Below, in pieces: positions 16,096 through 25,033 of a DNA stretch of 64,000 nt (the stretch's first letter is position 1; each line of letters begins with the position of its first letter). The stretch is from the NCBI RefSeq assembly GCF_019974155.1, contig NZ_AP025158.1, forward strand, positions 62,001 to 126,000, in the 5' to 3' direction. The notes beneath the pieces were generated by a model. It saw only the letters and a list, made by a program, of their open reading frames with translations, did not search any database and was not told the DNA's origin. The position numbers and the translations under genes were made by a program. This DNA comes from Thermus thermophilus (GTDB lineage Bacteria; Deinococcota; Deinococci; Deinococcales; Thermaceae).

Positions 16096-16101
16096 ATCCT
16101 A
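16096..16101 (-). promoter_or_regulatory. Candidate -10 box of rlmH
   Basis: TAGGAT on the minus strand is followed by 6 bp and the GTG start, consistent with leaderless transcription. The -35 region is not convincing. Confidence 0.45.
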
Positions 16102-16102
16102 A

Positions 16103-17323
<1,221 letters not shown>

Positions 17324-17332
17324 GGGGTGGGT

Positions 17333-18307
17333 ATGGCCCTCATGACCATGGTGCAGGCCCTGAACCGGGCCCTGGACGAGGAGATGGCCAAGGACCCCCG
17401 GGTGGTGGTCCTGGGGGAGGACGTGGGGAAAAGGGGCGGGGTCTTCCTCGTGACCGAGGGGCTTCTCCAGAAGTACGGCCCCGACCGGGTCATGGACACC
17501 CCCCTCTCCGAGGCGGCCATCGTGGGGGCCGCTTTGGGCATGGCGGCCCACGGCCTGAGGCCCGTGGCCGAGATCCAGTTCGCCGACTACATCTTCCCGG
17601 GCTTTGACCAGCTCGTAAGCCAAGTGGCCAAGCTCCGCTACCGCTCGGGGGGCCAGTTCACCGCGCCCTTGGTGGTGCGGATGCCCTCCGGGGGCGGGGT
17701 GAGGGGCGGGCACCACCACTCCCAAAGCCCCGAGGCCCACTTCGTCCACACCGCCGGGCTCAAGGTGGTGGCCGTCTCCACCCCCTATGACGCCAAGGGC
17801 CTCCTCAAGGCCGCCATCCGCGACGAGGACCCCGTGGTCTTCCTGGAGCCCAAGAGGCTCTACCGCTCGGTGAAGGAGGAGGTGCCCGAGGAGGACTACA
17901 CCCTCCCCATCGGCAAAGCGGCCCTGAGGCGCGAGGGGAAGGACCTCACCCTCATCGGCTACGGCACCGTGATGCCCGAGGTCTTGCAGGCGGCGGAAGA
18001 GCTGGAAAAGGCGGGGGTTTCCGCCGAGGTGTTGGACCTCCGCACCCTCATGCCCTGGGACTACGAGGCGGTGATGAACTCCGTGGCCAAGACGGGTAGG
18101 GTCATCCTGGTCTCCGACGCCCCTAGGCACGCGAGCTTCGTGAGCGAGGTGGCGGCCACCATCGCCGAGGACCTCCTGGACATGCTCCTCGCCCCGCCCA
18201 TCCGGGTCACAGGGTTTGACACCCCCTACCCCTACGCCCAGGACAAGCTCTACCTGCCCACCGTCACCCGCATCCTGAACGCCGCCAAGCGGGCGCTAGA
18301 CTACTGA
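17333..18307 (+). CDS. bkdA2: Branched-chain 2-oxoacid dehydrogenase E1 beta subunit (324 aa)
   Basis: Transketolase-like beta subunit that completes the E1 active site and docks on E2. Blocks seen are [72 protein letters not shown] and the C-terminal transketolase domain [19 protein letters not shown], then [18 protein letters not shown] 17333 is preferred over GTG 17327 because it gives the 324-residue N-terminus [11 protein letters not shown] known from Thermus; GGGGTGGG precedes it. hicB follows after a single base. Confidence 0.94.
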   Translation: MALMTMVQALNRALDEEMAKDPRVVVLGEDVGKRGGVFLVTEGLLQKYGPDRVMDTPLSEAAIVGAALGMAAHGLRPVAEIQFADYIFPGFDQLVSQVAKLRYRSGGQFTAPLVVRMPSGGGVRGGHHHSQSPEAHFVHTAGLKVVAVSTPYDAKGLLKAAIRDEDPVVFLEPKRLYRSVKEEVPEEDYTLPIGKAALRREGKDLTLIGYGTVMPEVLQAAEELEKAGVSAEVLDLRTLMPWDYEAVMNSVAKTGRVILVSDAPRHASFVSEVAATIAEDLLDMLLAPPIRVTGFDTPYPYAQDKLYLPTVTRILNAAKRALDY

Positions 18308-18308
18308 T

Positions 18309-18512
18309 ATGAGGGAAATCATCTTCCTAGTGGAGGAAGCGGAAGAGGGGGGGTTTGTGGCCCGCGCCCTAGGGGAAGCCATCTTCACGGAGGGAGAAAC
18401 TTGGGAGGAACTTAAGGAGATGGTCCGGGATGCGGTCCGGTGCCACTTCGGCAAAGAGGCGCCTCCCGTCATTCGCCTGCACTTCGTCCGCGAGGAGGTC
18501 CTTACCCCGTGA
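18309..18512 (+). CDS. hicB: HicB-like antitoxin (67 aa)
   Basis: Small UPF0150/HicB-type protein with the partial RNase H-like fold of these antitoxins: IIFLVEEAEEGGFVARALG then FTEGETWEELKEMVRDAVRCHF. It lacks the C-terminal DNA-binding domain of longer HicB proteins, so autoregulation is uncertain. Its GTGA overlap with hicA indicates tight coupling, antitoxin first. It lies inside the bkd operon, one base after E1 beta, and would be expressed with the metabolic genes. Confidence 0.78.
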   Translation: MREIIFLVEEAEEGGFVARALGEAIFTEGETWEELKEMVRDAVRCHFGKEAPPVIRLHFVREEVLTP

Positions 18513-18754
18513 GGCTTCCCCGCGACCTCACCGGGGAGGAACTTGTCAAGAGGTTAGCCCGCCTGGGCCATCGTGTGGAGCGGCAAACGGGAAGCCACGT
18601 GCGCATGACCTGGGAAGGCCCTAGCGGTCCTCATGCCATCACCATCCCCCTTCATCGCCCGCTAAAGGTGGGAACCTTGGCCGGAATCCTAAAGGCGGTG
18701 GCGGAAGCCCGTGGGATAGACCGTAAGGAACTGCAACCACTCCTGGATCTGTGA
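18509..18754 (+). CDS. hicA: HicA-like mRNA interferase toxin (81 aa)
   Basis: Double-stranded-RNA-binding-like toxin of the HicA family that cleaves mRNA in ribosome-independent fashion. The family pattern is visible: ELVKRLARLGHRVERQTGSH with the conserved G-S-H active-site His, then HAITIPLHRPLKVGTLAGIL. GTG at 18509 is chosen because it overlaps the hicB stop by 4 bp and gives the standard length. The gene is 10 bp upstream of the E2 start, so the pair separates E1 from E2 without breaking the transcript. Confidence 0.82.
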   Translation: MRLPRDLTGEELVKRLARLGHRVERQTGSHVRMTWEGPSGPHAITIPLHRPLKVGTLAGILKAVAEARGIDRKELQPLLDL

Positions 18755-18764
18755 AGGGAGGACC

Positions 18765-20114
18765 ATGCCCAAGGAAATCCTCATGCCCGAACTCGCCGAA
18801 AGCGTGGTGGAAGGCGAGATCCTGAAGTGGCTGGTGGAGGAAGGGGACTACCTCAAGAAGGACCAGCCCTTCGTGGAGGTCATGACCGACAAGGTCACGG
18901 TGGAGCTCCCCTCCCCTTACGAGGGGGTGCTCCTGAAGAAGCTGGCCAAGGAGGGGGAGGTGGTCAAGGTGCACGCCCCCATCGCCCTCATCGCCGAGCC
19001 CGGCGAGGCGGCGGAAGCCCCCCCGGTGCAGGCGGTGGAAGAGCGCTCCATCGTGGAGCCGGGCCTGCCCGCGAAGGAGGAGAAGGAGGACCTCTCCCTC
19101 TTCAAGCCGGACCCCACCCAGGTGGCGGTGAAAAACCCCTTCCTCTCCGAAAAGCCCCAGGAGGGAGCGAGGCCGGGGCGGGTCCTCGCCGTCCCCGCCG
19201 CCCGGAAGCTGGCCCGGGAGCTCGGGATCCCCATTGAGGAGGTGCCGGGCTCGGGGCCTCTGGGCAGGGTCCGGGTGGAGGACGTGCGGGCCTACGCCGA
19301 GCGGAAAAAGGCCCCGTCCCCGGCGCAAGCGCCTTCCCCAGAGGCGCCCCAGGCGCCCCCTTCCGGCTTCCCGCCCCCGCCCAAGTACGCCCCGCCCAAG
19401 GGGTACGAGCACCTGGAGGAGCGGGTGCCTTTAAGGGGGATCCGCCGCACCATCGCCCAGGGGCTCTGGCAGAGCCACCTCTACACGGTGCGCACCCTCA
19501 ACGTGGACGAGGCGGACCTCACGGAGCTCGTGGCCCTTCGCGAACGCCTCAAGCCCGAGGCCGAGGCCCAAGGGGTCAGGCTCACCTACCTCCCCTTCAT
19601 CGTCAAGGCGGTGGTGCGGGCCCTGAAGAAGTTCCCTATGCTGAACACCAGCCTGGACGAGGAACGGCAGGAGATCGTCTACAAGCGCTACTACCACATC
19701 GGCCTCGCCGTGGCCACCGAGCGGGGCCTCATCGTCCCCGTGGTGCGGGACGCGGACCGGAAGAGCGTCTTGGAGCTCGCCCGGGAGATCGCCGAGCTCT
19801 CCCAGAAGGCCCGGGAGGGGCGCCTTTCCCCGGAGGAGGTCACGGGGTCCAGCTTCACCATCACCAACATCGGCTCCGTGGGGGCCACCTTGAGCTTCCC
19901 CATCATCCACCTGCCGGACGCGGCCATCCTCGGCGTGCACTCCATAAGGAAGCGCCCCTGGGTCATGCCAGACGGCTCCATAAGACCGCGGGACATCATG
20001 TTCCTCTCCCTCTCCTTTGACCACCGCCTCGTGGACGGGGCCGAGGCGGCCATGTTCACCCGGGAGGTCATCAGGCTCCTGGAAAACCCCGACCTCCTCC
20101 TTCTGGAAATGTAG
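18765..20114 (+). CDS. bkdB: Branched-chain 2-oxoacid dehydrogenase E2, dihydrolipoyl acyltransferase (449 aa)
   Basis: Core of the complex. Residues 1-80 form one lipoyl domain with the modified Lys near 43 (FVEVMTDKVTVELP). After a charged linker a peripheral-subunit-binding domain lies at about 140-175 (VPAARKLARELGIPIEEVPG to GRVRVEDVRAY). A Pro/Ala-rich hinge follows, then the acyltransferase domain with the catalytic FDHRLVDGAEAAMF near 418. The lipoyl group comes from LipA/LipB, encoded at 30408-32022. A GGGAGGA ribosome site precedes ATG 18765. Confidence 0.94.
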   Translation: MPKEILMPELAESVVEGEILKWLVEEGDYLKKDQPFVEVMTDKVTVELPSPYEGVLLKKLAKEGEVVKVHAPIALIAEPGEAAEAPPVQAVEERSIVEPGLPAKEEKEDLSLFKPDPTQVAVKNPFLSEKPQEGARPGRVLAVPAARKLARELGIPIEEVPGSGPLGRVRVEDVRAYAERKKAPSPAQAPSPEAPQAPPSGFPPPPKYAPPKGYEHLEERVPLRGIRRTIAQGLWQSHLYTVRTLNVDEADLTELVALRERLKPEAEAQGVRLTYLPFIVKAVVRALKKFPMLNTSLDEERQEIVYKRYYHIGLAVATERGLIVPVVRDADRKSVLELAREIAELSQKAREGRLSPEEVTGSSFTITNIGSVGATLSFPIIHLPDAAILGVHSIRKRPWVMPDGSIRPRDIMFLSLSFDHRLVDGAEAAMFTREVIRLLENPDLLLLEM

Positions 20115-20115
20115 G

Positions 20116-21510
20116 ATGACGCCCATGAAGACCTACGACCTCATCGTGATCGGCACGGGCCCGGGCGGCTACCACGCCGCCATCCGGGCGGCCCAGCTCG
20201 GCCTCAAGGTGCTGGCGGTGGAGGCCGCCGAGGTGGGGGGTGTCTGCCTCAACGTGGGCTGCATCCCCACCAAGGCCCTCCTCCACGCCGCCGAGACCCT
20301 CCACCACCTGAAGGTGGCCGAGGGGTTTGGCCTGAAGGCCAAGCCGGAGCTGGACCTGAAGAGGCTCGGCGGCTGGCGGGACCAGGTGGTGAACAAGCTC
20401 ACCGGGGGCGTGGGCACCCTCCTCAAGGGGAACGGGGTGGAGCTCCTCCGGGGCTTCGCCCGCTTGGTGGGCCCCAAGGAGGTGGAGGTGGGGGGCGAGC
20501 GTTACGGGGCGAAAAGCCTGATCCTCGCCACGGGGAGCGAGCCCCTGGAGCTTAAGGGCTTCCCCTTCGGGGAGGACATTTGGGACTCCACCCGAGCCCT
20601 GAAGGTGGAGGAAGGGATCCCCAAGAGGCTTCTCGTCATCGGCGGGGGAGCGGTGGGGCTGGAGTTCGGCCAGATCTACCGCCGCCTGGGGGCGGAGGTC
20701 ACCCTCATTGAGTACATGCCGGAGATCCTCCCCCAGGGCGACCCCGAGACCGCCGCCCTCCTAAGGCGCGCCCTGGAAAAGGAGGGGATAAGGGTCCGCA
20801 CCAAGACCAAGGCCGTGGGCTACGAGAAGAAGGGGGACGGCCTCCACGTGCGCCTCGAGGCCGCCGAGGGGGGCGGGGGCGAGGAGGTGGTGGTGGACAA
20901 GATCCTGGTGGCCGTGGGCCGGAAGCCCCGCACGGAGGGCCTGGGCCTGGAAAGGGCCGGGGTGGAGGTGGACGCGCGGGGCTTCATCCGGGTAAACGCC
21001 CGAATGGAGACCTCCGTCCCCGGGGTCTACGCCATCGGCGACGCGGCCCGCCCTCCGCTCCTCGCCCACAAGGCCATGCGGGAGGGGCTCATCGCCGCCG
21101 AGAACGCCGCCGGCAAGGACAGCGCCTTTGACTACCAGGTCCCGAGCGTGGTCTACACCTCCCCCGAGTGGGCCGGGGTGGGCCTCACCGAGGAGGAGGC
21201 GAGGCGGGCGGGCTACAGGGTAAAGGTGGGGAAGTTTCCCCTGGCCGCATCGGGGCGCGCCCTCACCCTGGGCGGGGCCGAGGGGATGGTCAAGGTGGTG
21301 GGGGACGAGGAGACGGACCTCCTCCTCGGGGTCTTCATCGTGGGGCCCCAGGCGGGGGAGCTCATCGCCGAGGCCGCCTTGGCCCTGGAGATGGGGGCCA
21401 CCCTCACCGACCTCGCCCTCACCGTCCACCCCCACCCCACCCTCTCGGAAAGCCTCATGGAGGCGGCGGAGGCCTTCCACAAGCGGGCCATCCACATCCT
21501 GAACCGCTAG
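20116..21510 (+). CDS. lpdA: Dihydrolipoamide dehydrogenase E3 (464 aa)
   Basis: FAD flavoprotein that reoxidises the dihydrolipoyl group of E2 with NAD+. Visible are the FAD site VIGTGPGGYHAAIRAAQLG, the redox disulfide GGVCLNVGCIPTKALL (Cys about 44 and 49), the NAD site VIGGGAVGLEFGQIY, the second FAD block VYAIGDAARPPLLAHKA and the active-site HPHPTLSES of the partner subunit. ATG 20116 gives 464 aa, a length I recall for a Thermus E3; ATG 20125 (MKTYDL) is a possible alternative. It converges with azlD, overlapping by 4 bp. Confidence 0.94.
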   Translation: MTPMKTYDLIVIGTGPGGYHAAIRAAQLGLKVLAVEAAEVGGVCLNVGCIPTKALLHAAETLHHLKVAEGFGLKAKPELDLKRLGGWRDQVVNKLTGGVGTLLKGNGVELLRGFARLVGPKEVEVGGERYGAKSLILATGSEPLELKGFPFGEDIWDSTRALKVEEGIPKRLLVIGGGAVGLEFGQIYRRLGAEVTLIEYMPEILPQGDPETAALLRRALEKEGIRVRTKTKAVGYEKKGDGLHVRLEAAEGGGGEEVVVDKILVAVGRKPRTEGLGLERAGVEVDARGFIRVNARMETSVPGVYAIGDAARPPLLAHKAMREGLIAAENAAGKDSAFDYQVPSVVYTSPEWAGVGLTEEEARRAGYRVKVGKFPLAASGRALTLGGAEGMVKVVGDEETDLLLGVFIVGPQAGELIAEAALALEMGATLTDLALTVHPHPTLSESLMEAAEAFHKRAIHILNR

Positions 21511-21779
21511 AGAAGGCCAAGAAGCCCGTAAAGCCCCGCCCCCAGGAAGACGGCAAGGCCCAGATTTCCCGTGAGGCGCGCCCCCATGTAGGTGCCAAGA
21601 AGGGCCAGGAGGGCGCGGAGCCACTCGGAGGAAGGGGGCGGGCCGAAGGCGGAAACCAGGAAAAGGGCCACCACCAAGGCGGGCCCCGCCTGGCCCGCCT
21701 TTAGGCCTTTTTCCGCCCGCCAGGGCAGGAACCGGAGGAGAAAGGTGCCCAGGGCCAGAAGGAGAAGGGCCAAGGTCAT
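21507..21779 (-). CDS. azlD: AzlD-type branched-chain amino-acid export subunit (90 aa)
   Basis: Small membrane protein with three hydrophobic helices (LALLLLALGTFLLRFLPW, ALVVALFLVSAFG, LGLAVFLGAGLYGLLGL). FLLRFLPW and the short length match AzlD. With AzlC it forms a LIV-E family exporter for branched-chain amino acids. Its start overlaps the azlC stop by 4 bp. Being next to the BCKDH operon fits a shared role in branched-chain amino-acid balance. Confidence 0.82.
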   Translation of the reverse strand: MTLALLLLALGTFLLRFLPWRAEKGLKAGQAGPALVVALFLVSAFGPPPSSEWLRALLALLGTYMGARLTGNLGLAVFLGAGLYGLLGLL

Positions 21780-22426
21780 GGACGCCTCCTTTCGCCCAAT
21801 CCCTTTCCAAGAAGCCCGATGACCCCCGCCAGGAAGAGGCCCCAGGCCGTCTGGCCCAGGAGGTGGAAGCCCAGGGCCACCCCGCCCGCCAGCAGGGCCA
21901 CGGGGTTCTTCAGGTGGGGCAGGGCCAGGAGGAAGAAAAGGGCGGGAAGGGCGAAGGAAAGGGCCTCCCCCAAACCCGGAAAGGCCAGTAGCCCCTGGGC
22001 CCCCAAGGCCCCGAGGGCGGTGCCCAGGTTCCAGGAGAGGTAGGCGCCGAGGCCCAAGCCCAGGAAGTAGCCCCGCCTTTCCCCCGGGGGAAGGGTGGGA
22101 AGGGCCCTCAAGGCCACGGCGAAGACCTCGTCGGTGAGGAAGAAGGCCTCCACGGGACCTCCCTTCAGGTAGGGCCTCAGGGCGGGGCCGTAGAAGGCGT
22201 GGCGCAGGTTGAGGAGAAGGCCCAAAAGGGCCGCCAACAAGGGCGGGACCCCCTGGGCCAAAAGCCCCACCAGGGCGAACTGGCTGGCCCCGGCGAAGAC
22301 CAGGAGGGAGGTGAGCTGGACCCAAAGGGGACTGAGCCCCGCCTGCGCCCCCAAGGCGCCGAAGGCCACGGCCACGGGGAAATACCCCAAGGCGATGGGC
22401 CAAGCCGCCCGCAGACCCCGTTTCAT
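21776..22426 (-). CDS. azlC: AzlC-type branched-chain amino-acid exporter (216 aa)
   Basis: Large subunit of the AzlCD (LIV-E) exporter. Family features are an N-terminal ALGYFPVAVAFGALGAQAGLSP and LLVFAGASQFALVGLLAQG, then LNLRHAFYGPALRPYL and FFLTDEVFAVALRALP. Seven hydrophobic segments are present. In Bacillus AzlC confers azaleucine resistance and exports leucine and valine analogues; that role here is by homology. The 5' region up to the antitoxin stump is only 21 bp, so little promoter space remains. Confidence 0.87.
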   Translation of the reverse strand: MKRGLRAAWPIALGYFPVAVAFGALGAQAGLSPLWVQLTSLLVFAGASQFALVGLLAQGVPPLLAALLGLLLNLRHAFYGPALRPYLKGGPVEAFFLTDEVFAVALRALPTLPPGERRGYFLGLGLGAYLSWNLGTALGALGAQGLLAFPGLGEALSFALPALFFLLALPHLKNPVALLAGGVALGFHLLGQTAWGLFLAGVIGLLGKGLGERRRP

Positions 22427-22447
22427 ACCACCCCACGCTGGCCTAAG

Positions 22448-22492
22448 TTAGAGGCTGGCCAAGAAGAGGACGTTGGCGTCCAAAAAGACCAA
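22448..22492 (-). pseudogene. 15-codon stump of a PIN-domain toxin gene
   Basis: One base after the antitoxin stop a TTG-started frame reads LVFLDANVLFLASL then stops. V-F-L-D-A-N-V-L-F is the first strand and first catalytic Asp of VapC-like PIN nucleases, exactly where the toxin partner of an AbrB antitoxin should start. The rest of the gene is gone, probably deleted toward azlC. Confidence 0.65.
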
Positions 22493-22493
22493 C

Positions 22494-22739
22494 TCAGAAG
22501 CCCCAGGCCCGGCGGAAGGCATCCAGCTCCTCCGGGGTGGCCTGGGCGTTTTCGGCGAACTCCAGGATGCGCTCCTCCGTGTAGAGCTCCACAGGCAACA
22601 CCACCGCGGGCTCCAAGACGACCCGGCCCGCCTCCACCCGGACCACCAAGGGGTCCCCCGGCTTCAACCCCAAGGCCTGGCGTACCTCCGCGGGGAGGGT
22701 GATCTGGCCCCGTTTGGAGAGGGAAGTGAGCGCCTTCAT
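22494..22739 (-). CDS. AbrB/SpoVT-type antitoxin, partner toxin lost (81 aa)
   Basis: Swapped-hairpin DNA-binding protein of toxin-antitoxin loci. The AbrB fold is plain: TSLSKRGQITLPAEVRQALGLKPGD and VVRVEAGRVVLEP. The C-terminal tail (TEERILEFAENAQATPEELDAFRRAW) would wrap a toxin, of which only a stump remains downstream. ATG 22739 follows a TATACT -10 box by 6 bp, but an IS now sits directly upstream of that box. It may be kept as an orphan regulator or be drifting. Confidence 0.85.
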   Translation of the reverse strand: MKALTSLSKRGQITLPAEVRQALGLKPGDPLVVRVEAGRVVLEPAVVLPVELYTEERILEFAENAQATPEELDAFRRAWGF

Positions 22740-22745
22740 TTTTTC

Positions 22746-22751
22746 AGTATA
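22746..22751 (-). promoter_or_regulatory. -10 box of the AbrB antitoxin, at the IS target site
   Basis: TATACT on the minus strand ends 6 bp before the ATG. Four of its bases (TATA, 22748-22751) are the target duplication of the IS at 22752-23666, so the insertion replaced everything upstream of the -10 box, including the original -35. Confidence 0.55.
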
Positions 22752-23666
22752 CCTTCGTGTGCTACCTCATAGCTCCACCCCGGCCATCCTGAGAAGCACC
22801 CGGCTACGTATGAGGTTGTGAACGAGCAGGATGAGATTCACCCGGGCCACCAGCCCCCAGTAGGACCGCGCTTCTATCCGATGAAGCCCCAAAGACCGCA
22901 CCATCACGCTAAACCGCGTCTCAATCCAGTTCCGTACCCTCCCCATCCACTCTTTCCATCCCGTCTCCACCACCGTTCCTCCCCTGACCCGATAGGGTGG
23001 CGTCTTGACCCCCTGGACCCAGCGAAAGCCCCGGTCCCCCAAGACCGCGGGCAGACCGTCCAGCAGGTCCCTCCCCCAGGTCTCCCGGGCATTCCCGGGG
23101 AGGATAGCCCAACGAAAAAAGAGGCCGCGCTCGTTCATCACCGGCATGAGAACGTAGCCCGCGAAAGCCCCCAGGGGGCCCACCCCCACAGCGGCCTCAG
23201 GAAGGTCCAAGCCGTGAATCCGGTGGCCGTGGGCCAGGGGGATGGGTTTGAGGTCCACCACCTGCAGAAGACCTTGCCCTCCGGAGAGCCTTATGGCCAG
23301 GTGAGCCAACAACCCCTGAGCCTTCTGAAGGACCCGGTAGAAGCGGGAGAGGTGGGGGAGGGAGGGGAAGTAGGCCTTGAGGGTGGTCTTGGCGGCCAGG
23401 TAGCCTTTGGCGAGGTCCTGGCCTTGCAACAGGACGAAGATGGCGAGGGTCAAGAGCTCGGCCAGGGTGGCCTTCTGGTGCTTTTGCTTTGGGGGGAGCT
23501 TGAATCCTTGGGCCTGCAGGGCTTTCAGTTCGTCATCTACCCAGACGTAGATAGCCACGAGAAGGGTCTCTGCGTCAAGATGGTAAAGGGGGTGCTCACG
23601 ATCTTGCCGCATGGCACCCCCTCTTTTTTCACACCCCGGGGGTCCAGATCAAGTAGCACACGAAGG
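22752..23666 (-). mobile_element. IS5/IS982-like element, copy 2 (complete, 915 bp)
   Basis: Perfect 14-bp terminal inverted repeats, ccttcgtgtgctac. A 4-bp target duplication, TATA, lies at 22748-22751 and 23667-23670. One transposase gene fills it. The right part is repeated at the window start (1-193 plus 1368-1452). It lies between the antitoxin and the DndC-NurA-HerA operon. Confidence 0.9.
22767..23612 (-). CDS. IS5/IS982-like DDE transposase (281 aa)
   Basis: Intact transposase. Catalytic residues are probably Asp in LLQVVDLKPIPLA, Asp in AVLGDRGFRWV and Glu in VRNWIETRFSVMVRSLGLHR, the latter a typical R-x-x-x-E-T-x-F helix of IS982/IS5 groups. The C-terminal LVARVNLILLVHNLIRS is also usual for these. 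The family boundary is not certain from sequence alone because the target duplication of 4 bp fits IS5 groups better than IS982. The start is ATG at 23612. Confidence 0.85.
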   Translation of the reverse strand: MRQDREHPLYHLDAETLLVAIYVWVDDELKALQAQGFKLPPKQKHQKATLAELLTLAIFVLLQGQDLAKGYLAAKTTLKAYFPSLPHLSRFYRVLQKAQGLLAHLAIRLSGGQGLLQVVDLKPIPLAHGHRIHGLDLPEAAVGVGPLGAFAGYVLMPVMNERGLFFRWAILPGNARETWGRDLLDGLPAVLGDRGFRWVQGVKTPPYRVRGGTVVETGWKEWMGRVRNWIETRFSVMVRSLGLHRIEARSYWGLVARVNLILLVHNLIRSRVLLRMAGVEL

Positions 23667-23998
23667 TATATCATATCCGAAGACCACAGAAGAAATACAG
23701 AAGACCCCTCACAATAGCTCCCCGAGGACCGAGGCGTCTTTGCAGGGTATTGATGAACCGATTCCCCACCATTAGCATTGCGCCATGAGGCGAACCGAGC
23801 ACACCCCTTTGCCGGAACCCACGCCCAAGGCGGAGAGTTCTCTCAACTCCCTGCGCCTGCAAATTGGCCAAAACGGGGCCACTAAACCCGGTCACGCCTG
23901 GAACGTTTTCGCGGGGGAGGGGAAGGGAAGGCACAAGAGCCGGGTCTTCACCCGCCTGGGCGGGATGGCAAGGTTCTGGATGCTTGAAGGAGGAGGCG
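23667..23998. other. Intergenic stretch upstream of the DndC-like operon
   Basis: This 332-bp stretch holds no gene I can support. The first 120 bp are AT-richer than the surroundings and include a candidate promoter. The stretch also contains the palindrome gagagttctctc near 23835 and a GC-rich segment leading to the GGAGGAGG ribosome site of the next gene. Confidence 0.6.
23750..23778 (+). promoter_or_regulatory. Candidate promoter of the DndC-NurA-HerA operon
   Basis: TTGATG (23750-23755), a 17-bp spacer and TAGCAT (23773-23778) form the best match upstream. It would leave a leader of about 215 nt before ATG 23999. Confidence 0.4.
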
Positions 23999-25033
23999 AT
24001 GCGGGTTCCCCTTGAAGCCCTGGCCGCGGGGATAGAGGAATCTTTTGGGTCTTCCGACCTTAAGGAGGCCATAAACCTGGCGGAGCGCGCCCTCGAGGCC
24101 GCCCTCGCCCAGGGGGCCGAGACCTTCGTCCTCACCTACTCGGGGGGCAAGGACTCCACCGCCACCACCGTCCTCACCCTGGAGTGGTGGAAGCGCCGGG
24201 GGAAGCCCGTGGAGGTCCATGTGGTCTACGCCGACACGGGGCTGGAGATCCCCACCCTCCACGCCCAGGCCCTGGCCTTCCTGGAGGCGGTGAGGGGGCT
24301 CCACCCCGGGGTTCACGTCCACACCGCCCGCCCCCGCCCCGAGGAGAGCTTCTGGGTCCAGCTCATCGGCAAGGGCTACCCCCCGCCCCACAACCGCTTC
24401 CGCTGGTGCACCCGCAGGCTGAAGATCGCCCCCATGGACCGCCTGGTCCAGAGCCTTCCCGGGAAGAAGGCCATCCTCACGGGAGTGCGCTTCGGGGAGT
24501 CGGACGCGCGGGACCAGAGGCTCGTCCTCTCTTGCTCCCGGGGCGGGGAGTGCGGCCAGGGGGTGCTCTTCCAGGAGGCCAAGCGCCTGAACGCCCTTTA
24601 CGTGGCCCCCATCGCCTTCTGGCGGGAGTGCCTCGTGTGGGACTACCTGAACTTCGTAGCCCCCTCCCTGGGCTACCCCACGGGGGACCTGGAGGCGGTC
24701 TACGGGGGCCGGGACACCCGCTTCGGGTGCTGGACCTGCACCGTGGTGCGGCGGGACAAGGCCATGGCGCGGGCCCTGGAGAACGGCCACGCCCACCTCC
24801 TCCCCCTCTACGAGTTCCGGGAGTGGCTTTGGGCGTGGACGCGGGATCCCCGGACCCGGGTGGAGCGGAAGGACGGCAAGCCCGGGAGGCTCACCCTCGA
24901 GGCCAGGCGGGAGGTGTACCGGAGGCTGAAGGAAGTGGAGGCGAAGCTCGGGATGGAGTTCCTCACCGCCAAGGAGGAGGCACTTATTCGGAGGCTGTGG
25001 CGTTCCGGGTGGTACAATGGAAAACGTAGGTGA
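23999..25033 (+). CDS. DndC-like PP-loop ATPase / PAPS-reductase family protein (344 aa)
   Basis: Resembles DndC/SspD, which adenylates DNA for phosphorothioation. SGGKDS at 48-53 is the PP-loop, followed by VHVVYADTGLEIP, RWCTRRLKIAP (Cys 137) and TGVRFGESDARDQR. Further Cys at about 179, 185, 244 and 247 include the GCWTC block followed by TVV that is typical of DndC and could hold an iron-sulfur cluster. A GGAGGAGG site precedes ATG 23999. The stop overlaps the NurA start by 4 bp. No DndA, B, D or E gene is nearby, so the standard pathway is incomplete; an orphan or divergent function is possible. Confidence 0.82.
   Translation: MRVPLEALAAGIEESFGSSDLKEAINLAERALEAALAQGAETFVLTYSGGKDSTATTVLTLEWWKRRGKPVEVHVVYADTGLEIPTLHAQALAFLEAVRGLHPGVHVHTARPRPEESFWVQLIGKGYPPPHNRFRWCTRRLKIAPMDRLVQSLPGKKAILTGVRFGESDARDQRLVLSCSRGGECGQGVLFQEAKRLNALYVAPIAFWRECLVWDYLNFVAPSLGYPTGDLEAVYGGRDTRFGCWTCTVVRRDKAMARALENGHAHLLPLYEFREWLWAWTRDPRTRVERKDGKPGRLTLEARREVYRRLKEVEAKLGMEFLTAKEEALIRRLWRSGWYNGKRR

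Noticed and set aside
23671-24135. 154-aa minus-strand ORF upstream of the DndC-like gene
   Set aside because: It overlaps the real gene's start antisense, matches no family, and lacks a ribosome site.
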